Assembly (NCBI GenBank): GCA_030388725.1
Contig: CP128857.1
Span: 3,596,001 to 3,660,000 of the forward strand
Origin: Prodigiosinella aquatilis
GTDB lineage: Bacteria; Pseudomonadota; Gammaproteobacteria; Enterobacterales; Enterobacteriaceae
Length of the DNA: 64,000 nucleotides
Direction: 5' to 3'
The position numbers and the translations under genes are program-made. A model generated the notes under the pieces. That model saw only the letters and a list, made by a program, of their open reading frames with translations, did not search any database and was not told the origin of the DNA. Each line of letters begins with the position of its first letter. The stretch's first letter is position 1. Below, piece by piece: positions 36,299 to 45,166 of this stretch.

Positions 36299-37396
36299 TT
36301 ACTTAACGATTTTGCTGAACGCATCCACAGCCAGAATCGCATTGGCAACGTCTTCAGCAGAGAGTTTCGGATTAAGATTACCCAGGGTGTCACCCTTGCC
36401 CCCCGCCAATGCCCCCACTTTCACCAGATTTTCAAAAGACTCATTTTCAAGATGCATCTCTTTTAGCGTCGTTGGCATCTTGATAGCACGATAGAAACGA
36501 ATATAGCGGGCAATTTTTTCATCCGGACGCTGCTCAAGCACCATTTGTGTCAGAGTACCGTAAGCCACTTTCTCACCGTGTGTCAGGTGATGAATATCAC
36601 CATCAATTGCCGTAAATCCATTATGGATAGCATGTGCTCCTGCCAGACCTGCATTTTCAAAACCCAAACCGGACAGCAAAGTATTCGCTTCCACAACAGC
36701 TTCCACTGCCGGTGTCACCAACTGCTGCTCAACGGCATTGTAAGCACTGAGGCCATAGGTCAGTAACGTCTCCTCACAGGCTCTCGCGATAGCCATACCA
36801 GCAATAGAAGGATCACCACCAACCATAGACAATGCGTGTGAACGCTGAACAGCCAATGCCTCAACATACGTTGCCAGGCCATCAGCAATCCCCGAGGCAA
36901 ATAACCTGACCGGTGCTTGTGCACAAATATGCGTATCGACCAGAACCAGATCAGGATTTTTATCATAGAAACGATAACTGTCGAACACCCCGGCATCGGT
37001 GTAAATAACCGACAACGCACTGCAAGGCGCATCCGTTGAAGCAACCGTGGGAACAATGGCAACACTTTGCTTTAACTCATCTGCGATAGCCTTGGCGGTA
37101 TCCAACGTTTTACCACCGCCAAACCCTACCACCAGATTGGTTCCCTGCTTACTACCAATAGCGGCGAGGCGCGTGATTTCGTTGCTGGAGGCCTCACCAT
37201 TAAATCGTTCATAGTGAAATTGAAGCTTGGATACATCAAGTGACAATTTAACGCGATCGCCAATAATTCCCCATACGATGTCATCAGCAATCAGTAAGGC
37301 GTTTGTCCCCAATGTCTGGAGGTATTTCCCAAGCTCATCAATGACGCCACTGCCCTGAACGTATTTTCTTGGTGAAGAGAAGATAAATTTACTCAT
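36299..37396 (-). CDS. gldA: Iron-containing alcohol dehydrogenase, glycerol dehydrogenase type
   Basis: NAD-dependent polyol dehydrogenase, 365 residues. The nucleotide segment GFGGGKTLDTAKAIAD, the motif VASTDAPCSALSVIYT and the metal ligands in SGIADGLATY, GAHAIHNGF and THGEKVAYG match GldA. Identity to E. coli GldA looks moderate, so the true substrate may differ (glycerol, dihydroxyacetone or related polyol). The ATG at 37396 has AAGGTGA upstream; a GTG three codons earlier is rejected. The gene is alone and converges on yjiN. Confidence 0.8.
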   Translation of the reverse strand: MSKFIFSSPRKYVQGSGVIDELGKYLQTLGTNALLIADDIVWGIIGDRVKLSLDVSKLQFHYERFNGEASSNEITRLAAIGSKQGTNLVVGFGGGKTLDTAKAIADELKQSVAIVPTVASTDAPCSALSVIYTDAGVFDSYRFYDKNPDLVLVDTHICAQAPVRLFASGIADGLATYVEALAVQRSHALSMVGGDPSIAGMAIARACEETLLTYGLSAYNAVEQQLVTPAVEAVVEANTLLSGLGFENAGLAGAHAIHNGFTAIDGDIHHLTHGEKVAYGTLTQMVLEQRPDEKIARYIRFYRAIKMPTTLKEMHLENESFENLVKVGALAGGKGDTLGNLNPKLSAEDVANAILAVDAFSKIVK

Positions 37397-37768
37397 GATG
37401 TTCACCTTGATATTGGTTAATGGAAGAACGATGAAGCGTAATTATTTTTTGCACCACCAGACAGATAAGAGGGACTATTTGCCGGTTATGTTGAGAAGAG
37501 CGGTGATGCACAAATCCTGATCGAAGATGTAGCCGCCACATAGAAATATTACTCTCTATTTTTATTAGTTGCATGATTGACAAAGAAAAAGGTGATACTT
37601 CAAATTCATCGCCATTACCTATCAAATACATCTATAAAATCGGCTATCCCTTCATTGTGGTTACCGTAGAATGCTCTCTATTAAGAACGCGACGCACAAC
37701 AAAGAGTAGTAATAAGTAGTCAGCTCGCGGTTAGCCATCACGTTATCATTATCATTCAGGAGAGCATC
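37397..37768. other. Intergenic region between gldA-like gene and small orphan gene
   Basis: 372 bp with two divergent genes at its edges. No RNA gene, repeat or confident promoter was recognised. Near the right edge (37742-37756) the run TTATCATTATCATT gives two tandem Fur-type hexamers, short of a full Fur box. Confidence 0.35.
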
Positions 37769-37948
37769 ATGTATAACTTTCAACGTTACCAATCCAAAGA
37801 GCTGGCGCTGGCTTATATGAGCGGAAAACGTCATGACTTGTCACCAGAAGAATTTCTGCAACAGTTGAAAACTGTCGATACGTCTTTTCAGGCATTGCTG
37901 AAAAACGGCCAGTCAAATGCAAACCTAACGATGGTTAAAGCCTTCTGA
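37769..37948 (+). CDS. Small orphan protein of 59 residues
   Basis: An open frame from ATG with AGGAGAG five bases upstream, ending with TGA after 59 codons. The protein begins MYNFQRYQSKELALAYM, is hydrophilic, without a membrane helix or cysteine, and looks mainly helical (SPEEFLQQLKTV). I do not recognise the family. Codon usage is like that of the neighbours. It is monocistronic between gldA and cysA. The good ribosome site and composition support a real gene; it could be a regulator or an adaptor, but nothing shows which. Confidence 0.65.
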   Translation: MYNFQRYQSKELALAYMSGKRHDLSPEEFLQQLKTVDTSFQALLKNGQSNANLTMVKAF

Positions 37949-38128
37949 TCCAGGTTGTATGCTTCATTTATGCCACGGTAGGAAAGTGATCACGTGAGGA
38001 AAGCCAACACACCTGCGGTTCGGAGTATAGTGGGGGATAGAATAAAAAATGAACCAACCTGGGTTGATGGCAATCAGGCCTTCATTATTATGAAAGCCTA
38101 AAGGATTCATAGGGGCGTTTTTCTTTGC

Positions 38129-39121
38129 TTAAATTTCCCAGTCGTCATTATAGCGCTTGGGTTTAAACTGAATGATATCCCCCCGATGTAATCCATTCAG
38201 TGTAGCGTCATCATGAGCGACCTCGGCCTCTATCAACTCACTATTGTCGTCAATTTTCAAGGTCAGACGGGTCAATGCGCCCAATGGACGAATATCCTTC
38301 ACTACCACGGGTTGATAATCTACATGCGGTTGTCTTGCCAACACAACTTCATGCGGACGAAACAGGATAGATTTATCGGACTCACGCAATGTTAGCCGGT
38401 TGCTATCTCCCAAGAAGTGATAGACAAATTCACTGGCCGGGTGATTATAAACCGCATCGGGTGAACCAATTTGCTCAATTACTCCTTTGTTCATCAGCAC
38501 GATACGATCAGCCACTTCCATCGCCTCTTCCTGATCATGCGTCACAAAAACCGAGGTTAAATTGATCTCTTCATGCAGCCGGGATAACCAGCGACGCAGC
38601 TCTTTACGCACTTTGGCATCCAGTGCGCCAAACGGCTCATCCAGTAACAAGATCCGGGGTTCAACAATTAATGCCCGGGCTAATGCGACACGCTGACGTT
38701 GCCCGCCGGAAAGCTGTTCCGGATAACGTTCAGCCAGCCAATCCAGTTGAATCATATTGAGCAGTTCATGCACTTTCTTGTCTATTTCACGCTTTGTTGG
38801 CCGAATATGTTTAGGTTTCATACGCAAGCCGAACGCGATGTTATCGAATACCGTCATATGCCGGAACAACGCATAATGCTGAAAAACGAAGCCGACATTA
38901 CGATCGCGTACATCATGCACAGAGACATCTTCACCATGAAACCGGATGCTGCCGCTATCTGGTTTTTCCAGCCCGGCGATAATGCGCAACAATGTGGTTT
39001 TACCACAGCCGGACGGCCCCAGTAATGCGACCAGCTCACCGCTCTCAATCGACAGGTTGATTTGATTCAATACCTGGAACTGACCAAACTGTTTATTAAT
39101 ATTGTTAACCTCAATGCTCAT
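38129..39121 (-). CDS. cysA: Sulfate/thiosulfate ABC transporter ATPase CysA
   Basis: ATPase of the sulfate importer, 330 residues, about 35 shorter than E. coli CysA at the C-terminal regulatory end. Walker A GPSGCGKTT, signature LSGGQRQRVALARAL, Walker B LLLDEPFGALD and VTHDQEEAMEV are intact. The first codons overlap the end of cysW by 11 bases. No cysM follows: after cysA there are 180 bp and then the small orphan gene. Confidence 0.95.
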   Translation of the reverse strand: MSIEVNNINKQFGQFQVLNQINLSIESGELVALLGPSGCGKTTLLRIIAGLEKPDSGSIRFHGEDVSVHDVRDRNVGFVFQHYALFRHMTVFDNIAFGLRMKPKHIRPTKREIDKKVHELLNMIQLDWLAERYPEQLSGGQRQRVALARALIVEPRILLLDEPFGALDAKVRKELRRWLSRLHEEINLTSVFVTHDQEEAMEVADRIVLMNKGVIEQIGSPDAVYNHPASEFVYHFLGDSNRLTLRESDKSILFRPHEVVLARQPHVDYQPVVVKDIRPLGALTRLTLKIDDNSELIEAEVAHDDATLNGLHRGDIIQFKPKRYNDDWEI

Positions 39122-39992
39122 TTTTGGCCAGCTCCTGTTGTTGCTCTACCTGTTTGATTAAACGACTTTCACTCCACTGACGCAGCAGCAGTACCACCAA
39201 TGACATCAACAGCAGCAGGATAGCGACGCTGAAGGCAGCAACGATGTTGTATTCGTTATAAAGAATTTCGATATGTAGCGGTAATGTGTTAGTTAACCCA
39301 CGAATATGTCCGGAAACTACCGAAACCGCGCCGAACTCCCCCATAGCGCGGGCTGTACACAGCACTACGCCATAAATCAACGCCCACTTAACATTGGGTA
39401 GCGTAATATGCCAGAACATTCGCCACCCATTGGCCCCCAACAGACGTGCGGCTTCTTCTTCCTGTGAGCCCTGCTGTTCCATCAACGGAATCAATTCCCG
39501 TGCTATATAAGGCAGCGTGACAAACAGGGTGGCCAGCACAATGCCCGGGACGGCATAGACAATTTCCAGATTATGTTCAACCAGAAAGGGATAGAGTTTG
39601 CTTTGCGCACCAAATAACAGTACATACATCAACCCGGTGACCACCGGTGACACGGAAAAAGGCAGGTCAATCAGTGCCAGCAACAGCGTTTTTCCCCAGA
39701 ACTCAAATTTAGTCACACACCATGCAAGGCATAACCCGAAAATCATATTGAGAGGAACGGCAATAGCCGTTGCCAGCAGTGTCAATTTCAGTGCCGAAAC
39801 GGCATCCGGCTCGGAAATCGCATCCCAAAAGGCCCCCAACCCGTTATGCAATCCCTCGGTGACGACCATCAACAGCGGCAATACCAACACCATGAAAAAA
39901 ACTATCCAGGCCAGCACAATCAAAACATAAAACGTCGCCGGGCGTCTGGGGGAAATCTGCACGCTGGCAGATGTCGATATAATCTGATCCAC
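39111..39992 (-). CDS. cysW: Sulfate ABC transporter permease CysW
   Basis: Inner-membrane permease subunit, 293 residues, six predicted helices, with the EAA loop QEEEAARLLGANGWRMFWHITLP and the family motif ARAMGEFGAVSVVSG. The start is a GTG at 39990-39992 with AGGGA about nine bases ahead. It begins ten bases after cysT and overlaps cysA. Confidence 0.94.
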   Translation of the reverse strand: MDQIISTSASVQISPRRPATFYVLIVLAWIVFFMVLVLPLLMVVTEGLHNGLGAFWDAISEPDAVSALKLTLLATAIAVPLNMIFGLCLAWCVTKFEFWGKTLLLALIDLPFSVSPVVTGLMYVLLFGAQSKLYPFLVEHNLEIVYAVPGIVLATLFVTLPYIARELIPLMEQQGSQEEEAARLLGANGWRMFWHITLPNVKWALIYGVVLCTARAMGEFGAVSVVSGHIRGLTNTLPLHIEILYNEYNIVAAFSVAILLLLMSLVVLLLRQWSESRLIKQVEQQQELAKNEH

Positions 39993-40002
39993 GATGAAAT
40001 CC

Positions 40003-40815
40003 CTACAACTTGGGTTGAATATGACGTTGCAAAATATTAATCAGTAGCAACATAATGAAAGAAATCATTAGCATGAAAACCCCGATCCCTGTCGCACCTT
40101 TGTAATCGTACTGATCGAGTTTGGATACAATCAGCAATGGCAGTATTTCTGTTTTAAAAGGGATATTCCCCGCGATAAACACCACCGAGCCGTACTCCCC
40201 TATGCCTCGGGCAAACGCCAGCGCAAAGCCGGTCAGCCAGGCCGGTAAAATGGCAGGGATCAATACATGACGAAAGGTTTGCAACGGCCCCGCCCCCAGG
40301 CAAGAGGCGGCTTCTTCCACTTCCTTGGGAATATCAGCCAGCACGGGCTGTAAGGTCCGGACGACGAAAGGTAACGTAACAAAAATCAACGCCAACGTAA
40401 TACCAAGGCTGGTATAGGCGATCTTGAATGGAAACAGTGCCCCCACCAGTCCCGTGGGTGCATACAGCGAGGTTAAGGCAATTCCGGCGACGGCTGTCGG
40501 CAGGGCAAATGGCATATCGACCATGGCATCAATGATCTTCCGCCCCGGGAAGGTATAACGTACTAATACCCATGCCAGCAACGTGCCCAAAATGCCATTG
40601 ATAAAGGCGGCCATCAGCGCCGTGCCGAACGAAAGCCGTAACGAAAAAAGCACCTGACGGCTGGTGATTAATTCCCAGAACTGAATCAATGTCAGTTGGC
40701 TGGCGTACAGAAACATCGTCGCCAATGGAATGAGAACCAACAGTCCCAGATAGCTGATGCTAAAACCTAACGTTAGTCCAAAACCGGGGATCACCGGTAA
40801 AGCGCGTCTCGACAT
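40003..40815 (-). CDS. cysU: Sulfate ABC transporter permease CysT (CysU)
   Basis: Partner permease, 270 residues, six predicted helices, EAA loop VEEAASCLGAGPLQTFRHVLIP and motif ARGIGEYGSVVFIAGN. It is the second gene of the sbp-cysT-cysW-cysA operon, 96 bp behind the binding protein. Confidence 0.94.
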   Translation of the reverse strand: MSRRALPVIPGFGLTLGFSISYLGLLVLIPLATMFLYASQLTLIQFWELITSRQVLFSLRLSFGTALMAAFINGILGTLLAWVLVRYTFPGRKIIDAMVDMPFALPTAVAGIALTSLYAPTGLVGALFPFKIAYTSLGITLALIFVTLPFVVRTLQPVLADIPKEVEEAASCLGAGPLQTFRHVLIPAILPAWLTGFALAFARGIGEYGSVVFIAGNIPFKTEILPLLIVSKLDQYDYKGATGIGVFMLMISFIMLLLINILQRHIQPKL

Positions 40816-40911
40816 AAAAAACCTTTGATTATCATGCGCAGGAGAGTATCTCAGCCATCATCCGCATAACAAAACTGCCCATAACAGCAGCAGTTTTATG
40901 CATTGAACATC

Positions 40912-41922
40912 TTACTTGTTGATTTGTTTGAAAATGCTATCGAACACACCACCATCGTTAAAAAACCGAGACTGTGCTTTTTTCCAGCCACCGAATTCCT
41001 TGTCAATGGTGACCAGTTGTACCGGAGCAAACTGGTTCTTGAACTCCTCAGCAATCTGGGCATTACGCGGTCGATAATAGTTTTCGGCGATAATACGTTG
41101 CCCTTCATCACTATAAAGATAGCGGAGATACGCTTCCGCCAGCTTTTGGGTACCTTTACGTTCAACAACCTTATCCACCACCGCGACTGGCGGTTCTGCC
41201 AAAATAGAGAGTGATGGTGTAATGATTTCCAACTGATCCCCACCCTGCTCTTTCAGAGCAAGATGCGCTTCATTTTCCCAGGCAATCAGTACGTCGCCCA
41301 ACTGACGCTGGACGAAGCTGACTGTCGCCCCACGGGCACCGGTATCCAGCACCGGTGCATGGCGGTACAATTCTGTGACAAACTTCAGCGCGCTCTCGTC
41401 ATTTCCGCCAGGAAGATGTTTGGCATAAGCCCAGGCGGCTAGAAAATTCCACCGTGCGCCACCAGAGGTTTTTGGATTCGGCGTAATGACCTCAACGCCT
41501 GGTTTAATCAAATCGTTCCAGTCTTTAATATGCTTGGGATTCCCTTTGCGCACCAAAAACACAATGGTTGAAGTATAAGGGGTACTGTTATCCGGTAAAC
41601 GCGATTGCCATTGAGGATCAATCAATGGCCGGTTAAGATTCAATGCATCAATGTCGCCCGCCAGCGCTAACGTCACGACATCCGCCTGCAACCCATCAAT
41701 AACCGCTCGAGCTTGTTTACCCGAACCGCCATGCGAGTCTCTAATCGTGATGCTCTCACCGGTGGTTTCTTTCCAATGCCGGATAAAGGCAGCATTATAT
41801 TGCTGATAAAGCTCACGGGTTGGATCATAAGAGACGTTCAACAATTCTGTTGCCGCAGAGACCACACTGGAAAACAACAGTGTGGCTGTGGCCAATGAAA
41901 ACACCAGACGGCGCATTGACAT
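40912..41922 (-). CDS. sbp: Periplasmic sulfate-binding protein, Sbp type
   Basis: Binds sulfate in the periplasm and delivers it to CysTW. It has 336 residues with a signal peptide cut after VVSA (about residue 23). The mature start TELLNVSYDPTRELYQQYN and the segments SHGGSGKQA, VRKGNPKHIKDWNDLI and NPKTSGGARWNFLAAWAYA match E. coli Sbp better than CysP, although the gene sits in the cysP position of the operon. The ATG has GAGGAG eight bases upstream. Confidence 0.92.
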   Translation of the reverse strand: MSMRRLVFSLATATLLFSSVVSAATELLNVSYDPTRELYQQYNAAFIRHWKETTGESITIRDSHGGSGKQARAVIDGLQADVVTLALAGDIDALNLNRPLIDPQWQSRLPDNSTPYTSTIVFLVRKGNPKHIKDWNDLIKPGVEVITPNPKTSGGARWNFLAAWAYAKHLPGGNDESALKFVTELYRHAPVLDTGARGATVSFVQRQLGDVLIAWENEAHLALKEQGGDQLEIITPSLSILAEPPVAVVDKVVERKGTQKLAEAYLRYLYSDEGQRIIAENYYRPRNAQIAEEFKNQFAPVQLVTIDKEFGGWKKAQSRFFNDGGVFDSIFKQINK

Positions 41923-42227
41923 GCCTATCGCTCCTCAAAAAACACGTATTTTATCCACCTGTAGAAAATCCAGGTTAATCGGCCATTGCCATGAGCATGG
42001 CTGGTTTTTCCTGAGTAGATCCTAGATAAAATTAGTCCAACATCTATACAGAATTACATCAGCACGCTTTTCAGTATGTTGGTTATATGGGTGTGTGGAA
42101 GGGACAATAGAGGATATAGGAAGGTGGCAAAAATACTGTTTAGCGATAATTTATACTATTGGGTTATATTATTTGCCATATATTAATAGTTTTGAGTCTA
42201 AGATAATTAGCATCCACTCTGAGTGGT
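41923..42227. other. Region between sbp and cdaR
   Basis: 305 bp that must hold the sbp-cysTWA promoter and a CysB-binding region, neither of which I can delimit. A small palindrome GCCATG-AG-CATGGC lies at 41988-42001. No gene is evident. Confidence 0.35.
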
Positions 42228-43385
42228 CTATTCATCTTCATCCAATTGAAGCGCTATATATAACAGCAGCCGATCATCAAAGTTGGTCAAATCCAGCCCA
42301 GTCAGTTCCGAGATACGATTCAAACGGTATTCCAGTGTATTACGATGAATAAACAGCGCCTTGGCTGTCACTCCGGGCTGCACATTATTACGAAACCAGG
42401 CATGTAATGTCCGGCGTAATAGGCCATTTCCATCCATTGCTTTGAGCTTGGTCAACGGGCGAACCAGCTCATTAGCCTGCCAGCCACCACGCAAGCTATC
42501 CAGCAATACGGGCAATATCAGATCCTGATAAAAATAGCTGCGTTGAGCCGGCATACGCTGCTTGCCAACACTCATCGTAGTCCGTGCGGTACGATAAGAA
42601 CGCGCGATACTGCCAGGACCGGAAAAATAATTCCCCAGCGCCAACCGGACCCGTAAGCGACTGCCATCTGCCATACGGGAAAGCAAATTATCAATGCGCC
42701 GACGATGTTCCTCCGCATCCCAACGCCCATAACTATTAAGTGCAGGTTTCAACACCACCATTTCTGTCAGTGACACAATAGCAATCAGGTTGTTGCGCTC
42801 CGGCGTCGTCAGTAGAGTTTGTAACTGCTGAAGCTCATCCATGGCGCTATCCACACCCAGTTGTCCACTATCGACTTCCACTACCGCTACCACACGTGGC
42901 TGATTAAGATCGATCCCCAATCGTTGCGCCCATTCCATCAGCGCCGGTGACAACTCGTCAGTCCGGATCAGGTTCAATACCAGCTCTTCGCGCAGACGAC
43001 TATCCTGTGCCAGAATATGCAGCAAACGCGCCTGCTCCAGCATCATCTCGGCAGCCATGCACACCAGTTCACCGTACTGGCGCAACTGCCCGGGATTACC
43101 GGTCAGACCGATAACGCCCACGATTTCTCCGTCTATCCTCAGTGGCAGATTGATGCCCGGCCGTACACCATGCAGGTGACGGGCAACCGCTTCATCAATG
43201 TCGACGACCCGCCCTTGAGAAAGCACCAACAATGCGCCTTCATGTAGCTCACCAACACGATCCTGGTCACCACTGCCAATGATTCGACCCCGCGCATCCA
43301 TCACATTGATATTACTATCAATAATTTGCATAGTACGTGCAACTATATCCTGTGCCAGACTGGCATTAAGATGATAGGTCGCCAT
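42228..43385 (-). CDS. cdaR: Sugar diacid regulator CdaR
   Basis: Transcription factor of 385 residues that activates uptake and use of glucarate, galactarate and glycerate in E. coli. It has an N-terminal putative sugar-diacid recognition domain (about 4-135, AQDIVARTMQIIDSNINVMD), a central GGDEF-like fold without signature, and a C-terminal PucR-type helix-turn-helix (VTAKALFIHRNTLEYRLNRI, about 335-370). It lies next to degP as in E. coli. Its target genes (garPLRK, gudPXD) are not in the window. Confidence 0.95.
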   Translation of the reverse strand: MATYHLNASLAQDIVARTMQIIDSNINVMDARGRIIGSGDQDRVGELHEGALLVLSQGRVVDIDEAVARHLHGVRPGINLPLRIDGEIVGVIGLTGNPGQLRQYGELVCMAAEMMLEQARLLHILAQDSRLREELVLNLIRTDELSPALMEWAQRLGIDLNQPRVVAVVEVDSGQLGVDSAMDELQQLQTLLTTPERNNLIAIVSLTEMVVLKPALNSYGRWDAEEHRRRIDNLLSRMADGSRLRVRLALGNYFSGPGSIARSYRTARTTMSVGKQRMPAQRSYFYQDLILPVLLDSLRGGWQANELVRPLTKLKAMDGNGLLRRTLHAWFRNNVQPGVTAKALFIHRNTLEYRLNRISELTGLDLTNFDDRLLLYIALQLDEDE

Positions 43386-43517
43386 TTCAACCTCGGAAGG
43401 GGATTGACAATTGCACCATCATAACGACAGCAATAACCTCATACATTGTGCAATTACACAGAAAGTGTCACATCAGGTAAGATTTGCAACAGACATCACA
43501 AATATGTTCAATGAAGA

Positions 43518-43539
43518 GCCGGGCATAGATGTGCCCGGC
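43518..43539 (-). terminator. degP terminator hairpin
   Basis: GCCGGGCA (43518-43525) and TGCCCGGC (43532-43539) form a perfect 8-bp GC-rich stem just behind the degP stop. On the minus strand it is followed by the moderately T-rich TCTTCATTG. Confidence 0.65.
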
Positions 43540-43554
43540 AATCAGGAGGGTTGA

Positions 43555-44988
43555 TTACTGAATTAACAAATAGAGATCACTGTCACCACGGCGGATGTTT
43601 AACGCCAGGACCGATGGTTTACTATCGAGTATCTTGCGCAACTCACCAATATTGCCGACGGGCTGCTGGTTGACACCCAAAATAACATCACCTTTTTGCA
43701 GACCAATACGTGCGGCAGCAGAACCAGGTTTAACCTTGTCCACCTTCACGCCTTTGTGTCCATCCACCTGGGTATTGCTTAATTCCGCACCTTCAATGGC
43801 AGAATTCAAGTTCCCGGATGCCACCTTCGTCTGACTACTCTGCTGTAGAGTAGCATCCACGGAAAGTGTTTTACCGTCGCGAATCAACCCCAGCGTCAGT
43901 TTAGTCCCTACCGGCAGAGAACCAATCTGAGCCCGCAGCGCGGCGAAACTACTGATAGTTTTACCATTCAGGGAGACAATCACATCACCAGCTTTAATCC
44001 CGGCTTTGGCAGCAGCTGATTTCGGTTGCACCTGGCTGACAAACGCCCCGCGCTGGGCATCGACTTTCATCGCTTTGGCCAGATCAGAGTTAAGTTCGGT
44101 ACCGATGATGCCTAATTCACCGCGTTTCACCTCACCAAATTCCACCATCTGATTGGTCAGGTTTTTCACTATGTTACTGGGAATGGCAAAACCGATACCG
44201 ATATTACCGCCACTGGGAGCCAGAATAGCCGTATTCAAACCAATCAATTCACCATTAAGATTGACCAGAGCACCACCTGAGTTCCCCCGGTTGATTGCCG
44301 CATCGGTCTGAATAAAGTCTTCATAATTCTCAATATTCAACCCGGTGCGCCCCAACGCAGAAATAATCCCGGAAGTCGCGGTTTCACCCAGGCCGTACGG
44401 ATTACCAATCGCTACGGCATAATCCCCGACACGTAATTTATCAGAATCCGCTATCTTGATAGCCGTCAGGTCACTAAAACCTTCAAGCTGAATTAACGCG
44501 ATATCTGATTGGGGATCTTTACCGATAACTTTAGCGTCAAACTTACGGCCATCATTGAGACGAACCTGAATCTTGTCAGCATTTTGCACCACGTGGTTAT
44601 TGGTCACCACATAGCCTTTCGCTGCGTTGATAATCACACCTGCACCCAGGGCTTCAAAAGCCTGCCGCTCAGGTGCGGCAGAGTTGCCATTCCCGTCGCC
44701 CCCCTGACACATGGGTGACGACTGAAACGGCGAACCATCCTGACAGAAAGGTGAGTTTTCGCCAAAGAACGGCTGTAATTGCTGCGTTACGCTACCTTGG
44801 CTGACATTGGTATGCCCATTTACATAAATATTGACGACAGACGGCATCACTTTTGCCAGCATGGGTGCCAAACTGGGGAGCTGTTCACTGGCAGAGGCAG
44901 TTGAGCCCGCAGCCAGAGCAGGAACGGTACCCATCGCCATCGCCAGACTTAAGGTTAATGCACTCAAAATCAATGATTTTTTTTTCAT
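43555..44988 (-). CDS. degP: Periplasmic serine protease/chaperone DegP
   Basis: HtrA-family protease that degrades misfolded envelope proteins. It has 477 residues from the chosen ATG (44986-44988), with a signal peptide cut after PALA (about residue 27). The triad is H132 (TNNHVV), D162 (SDIAL) and S237 (GNSGGAL). The cysteine pair C82/C94 of the regulatory LA loop and two PDZ domains (about 285-370 and 385-470) are present. An in-frame ATG seven codons upstream is possible, but the chosen start gives the conserved MKKKSLILSAL. In E. coli the gene is under sigma-E and CpxR; no clear sigma-E box was found here. Confidence 0.97.
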   Translation of the reverse strand: MKKKSLILSALTLSLAMAMGTVPALAAGSTASASEQLPSLAPMLAKVMPSVVNIYVNGHTNVSQGSVTQQLQPFFGENSPFCQDGSPFQSSPMCQGGDGNGNSAAPERQAFEALGAGVIINAAKGYVVTNNHVVQNADKIQVRLNDGRKFDAKVIGKDPQSDIALIQLEGFSDLTAIKIADSDKLRVGDYAVAIGNPYGLGETATSGIISALGRTGLNIENYEDFIQTDAAINRGNSGGALVNLNGELIGLNTAILAPSGGNIGIGFAIPSNIVKNLTNQMVEFGEVKRGELGIIGTELNSDLAKAMKVDAQRGAFVSQVQPKSAAAKAGIKAGDVIVSLNGKTISSFAALRAQIGSLPVGTKLTLGLIRDGKTLSVDATLQQSSQTKVASGNLNSAIEGAELSNTQVDGHKGVKVDKVKPGSAAARIGLQKGDVILGVNQQPVGNIGELRKILDSKPSVLALNIRRGDSDLYLLIQ

Positions 44989-45166
44989 AGGGATATATCT
45001 CATAGTCAATCAATATAGGGGATCTATGGCCTTCTGCAGCGGTCATACTGTATGTGAGGTAACTATGCACAACCAAAGTCCATTCACGCAATATAGTGAA
45101 GAGTAAGGAAATATTGTCCATATTTACAAAACTTATCTTCGTGATAATACTCCGTTTCAATCCGTT

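Noticed and set aside
37742..37760. Fur box upstream of the small orphan gene
   Set aside because: Only two tandem hexamers match; about 11 of 19 consensus positions, too few to claim.
45010..45166. Sigma-E promoter for degP
   Set aside because: The best candidate (GGACTT) lacks a matching -10 at proper distance; not reported as a feature.
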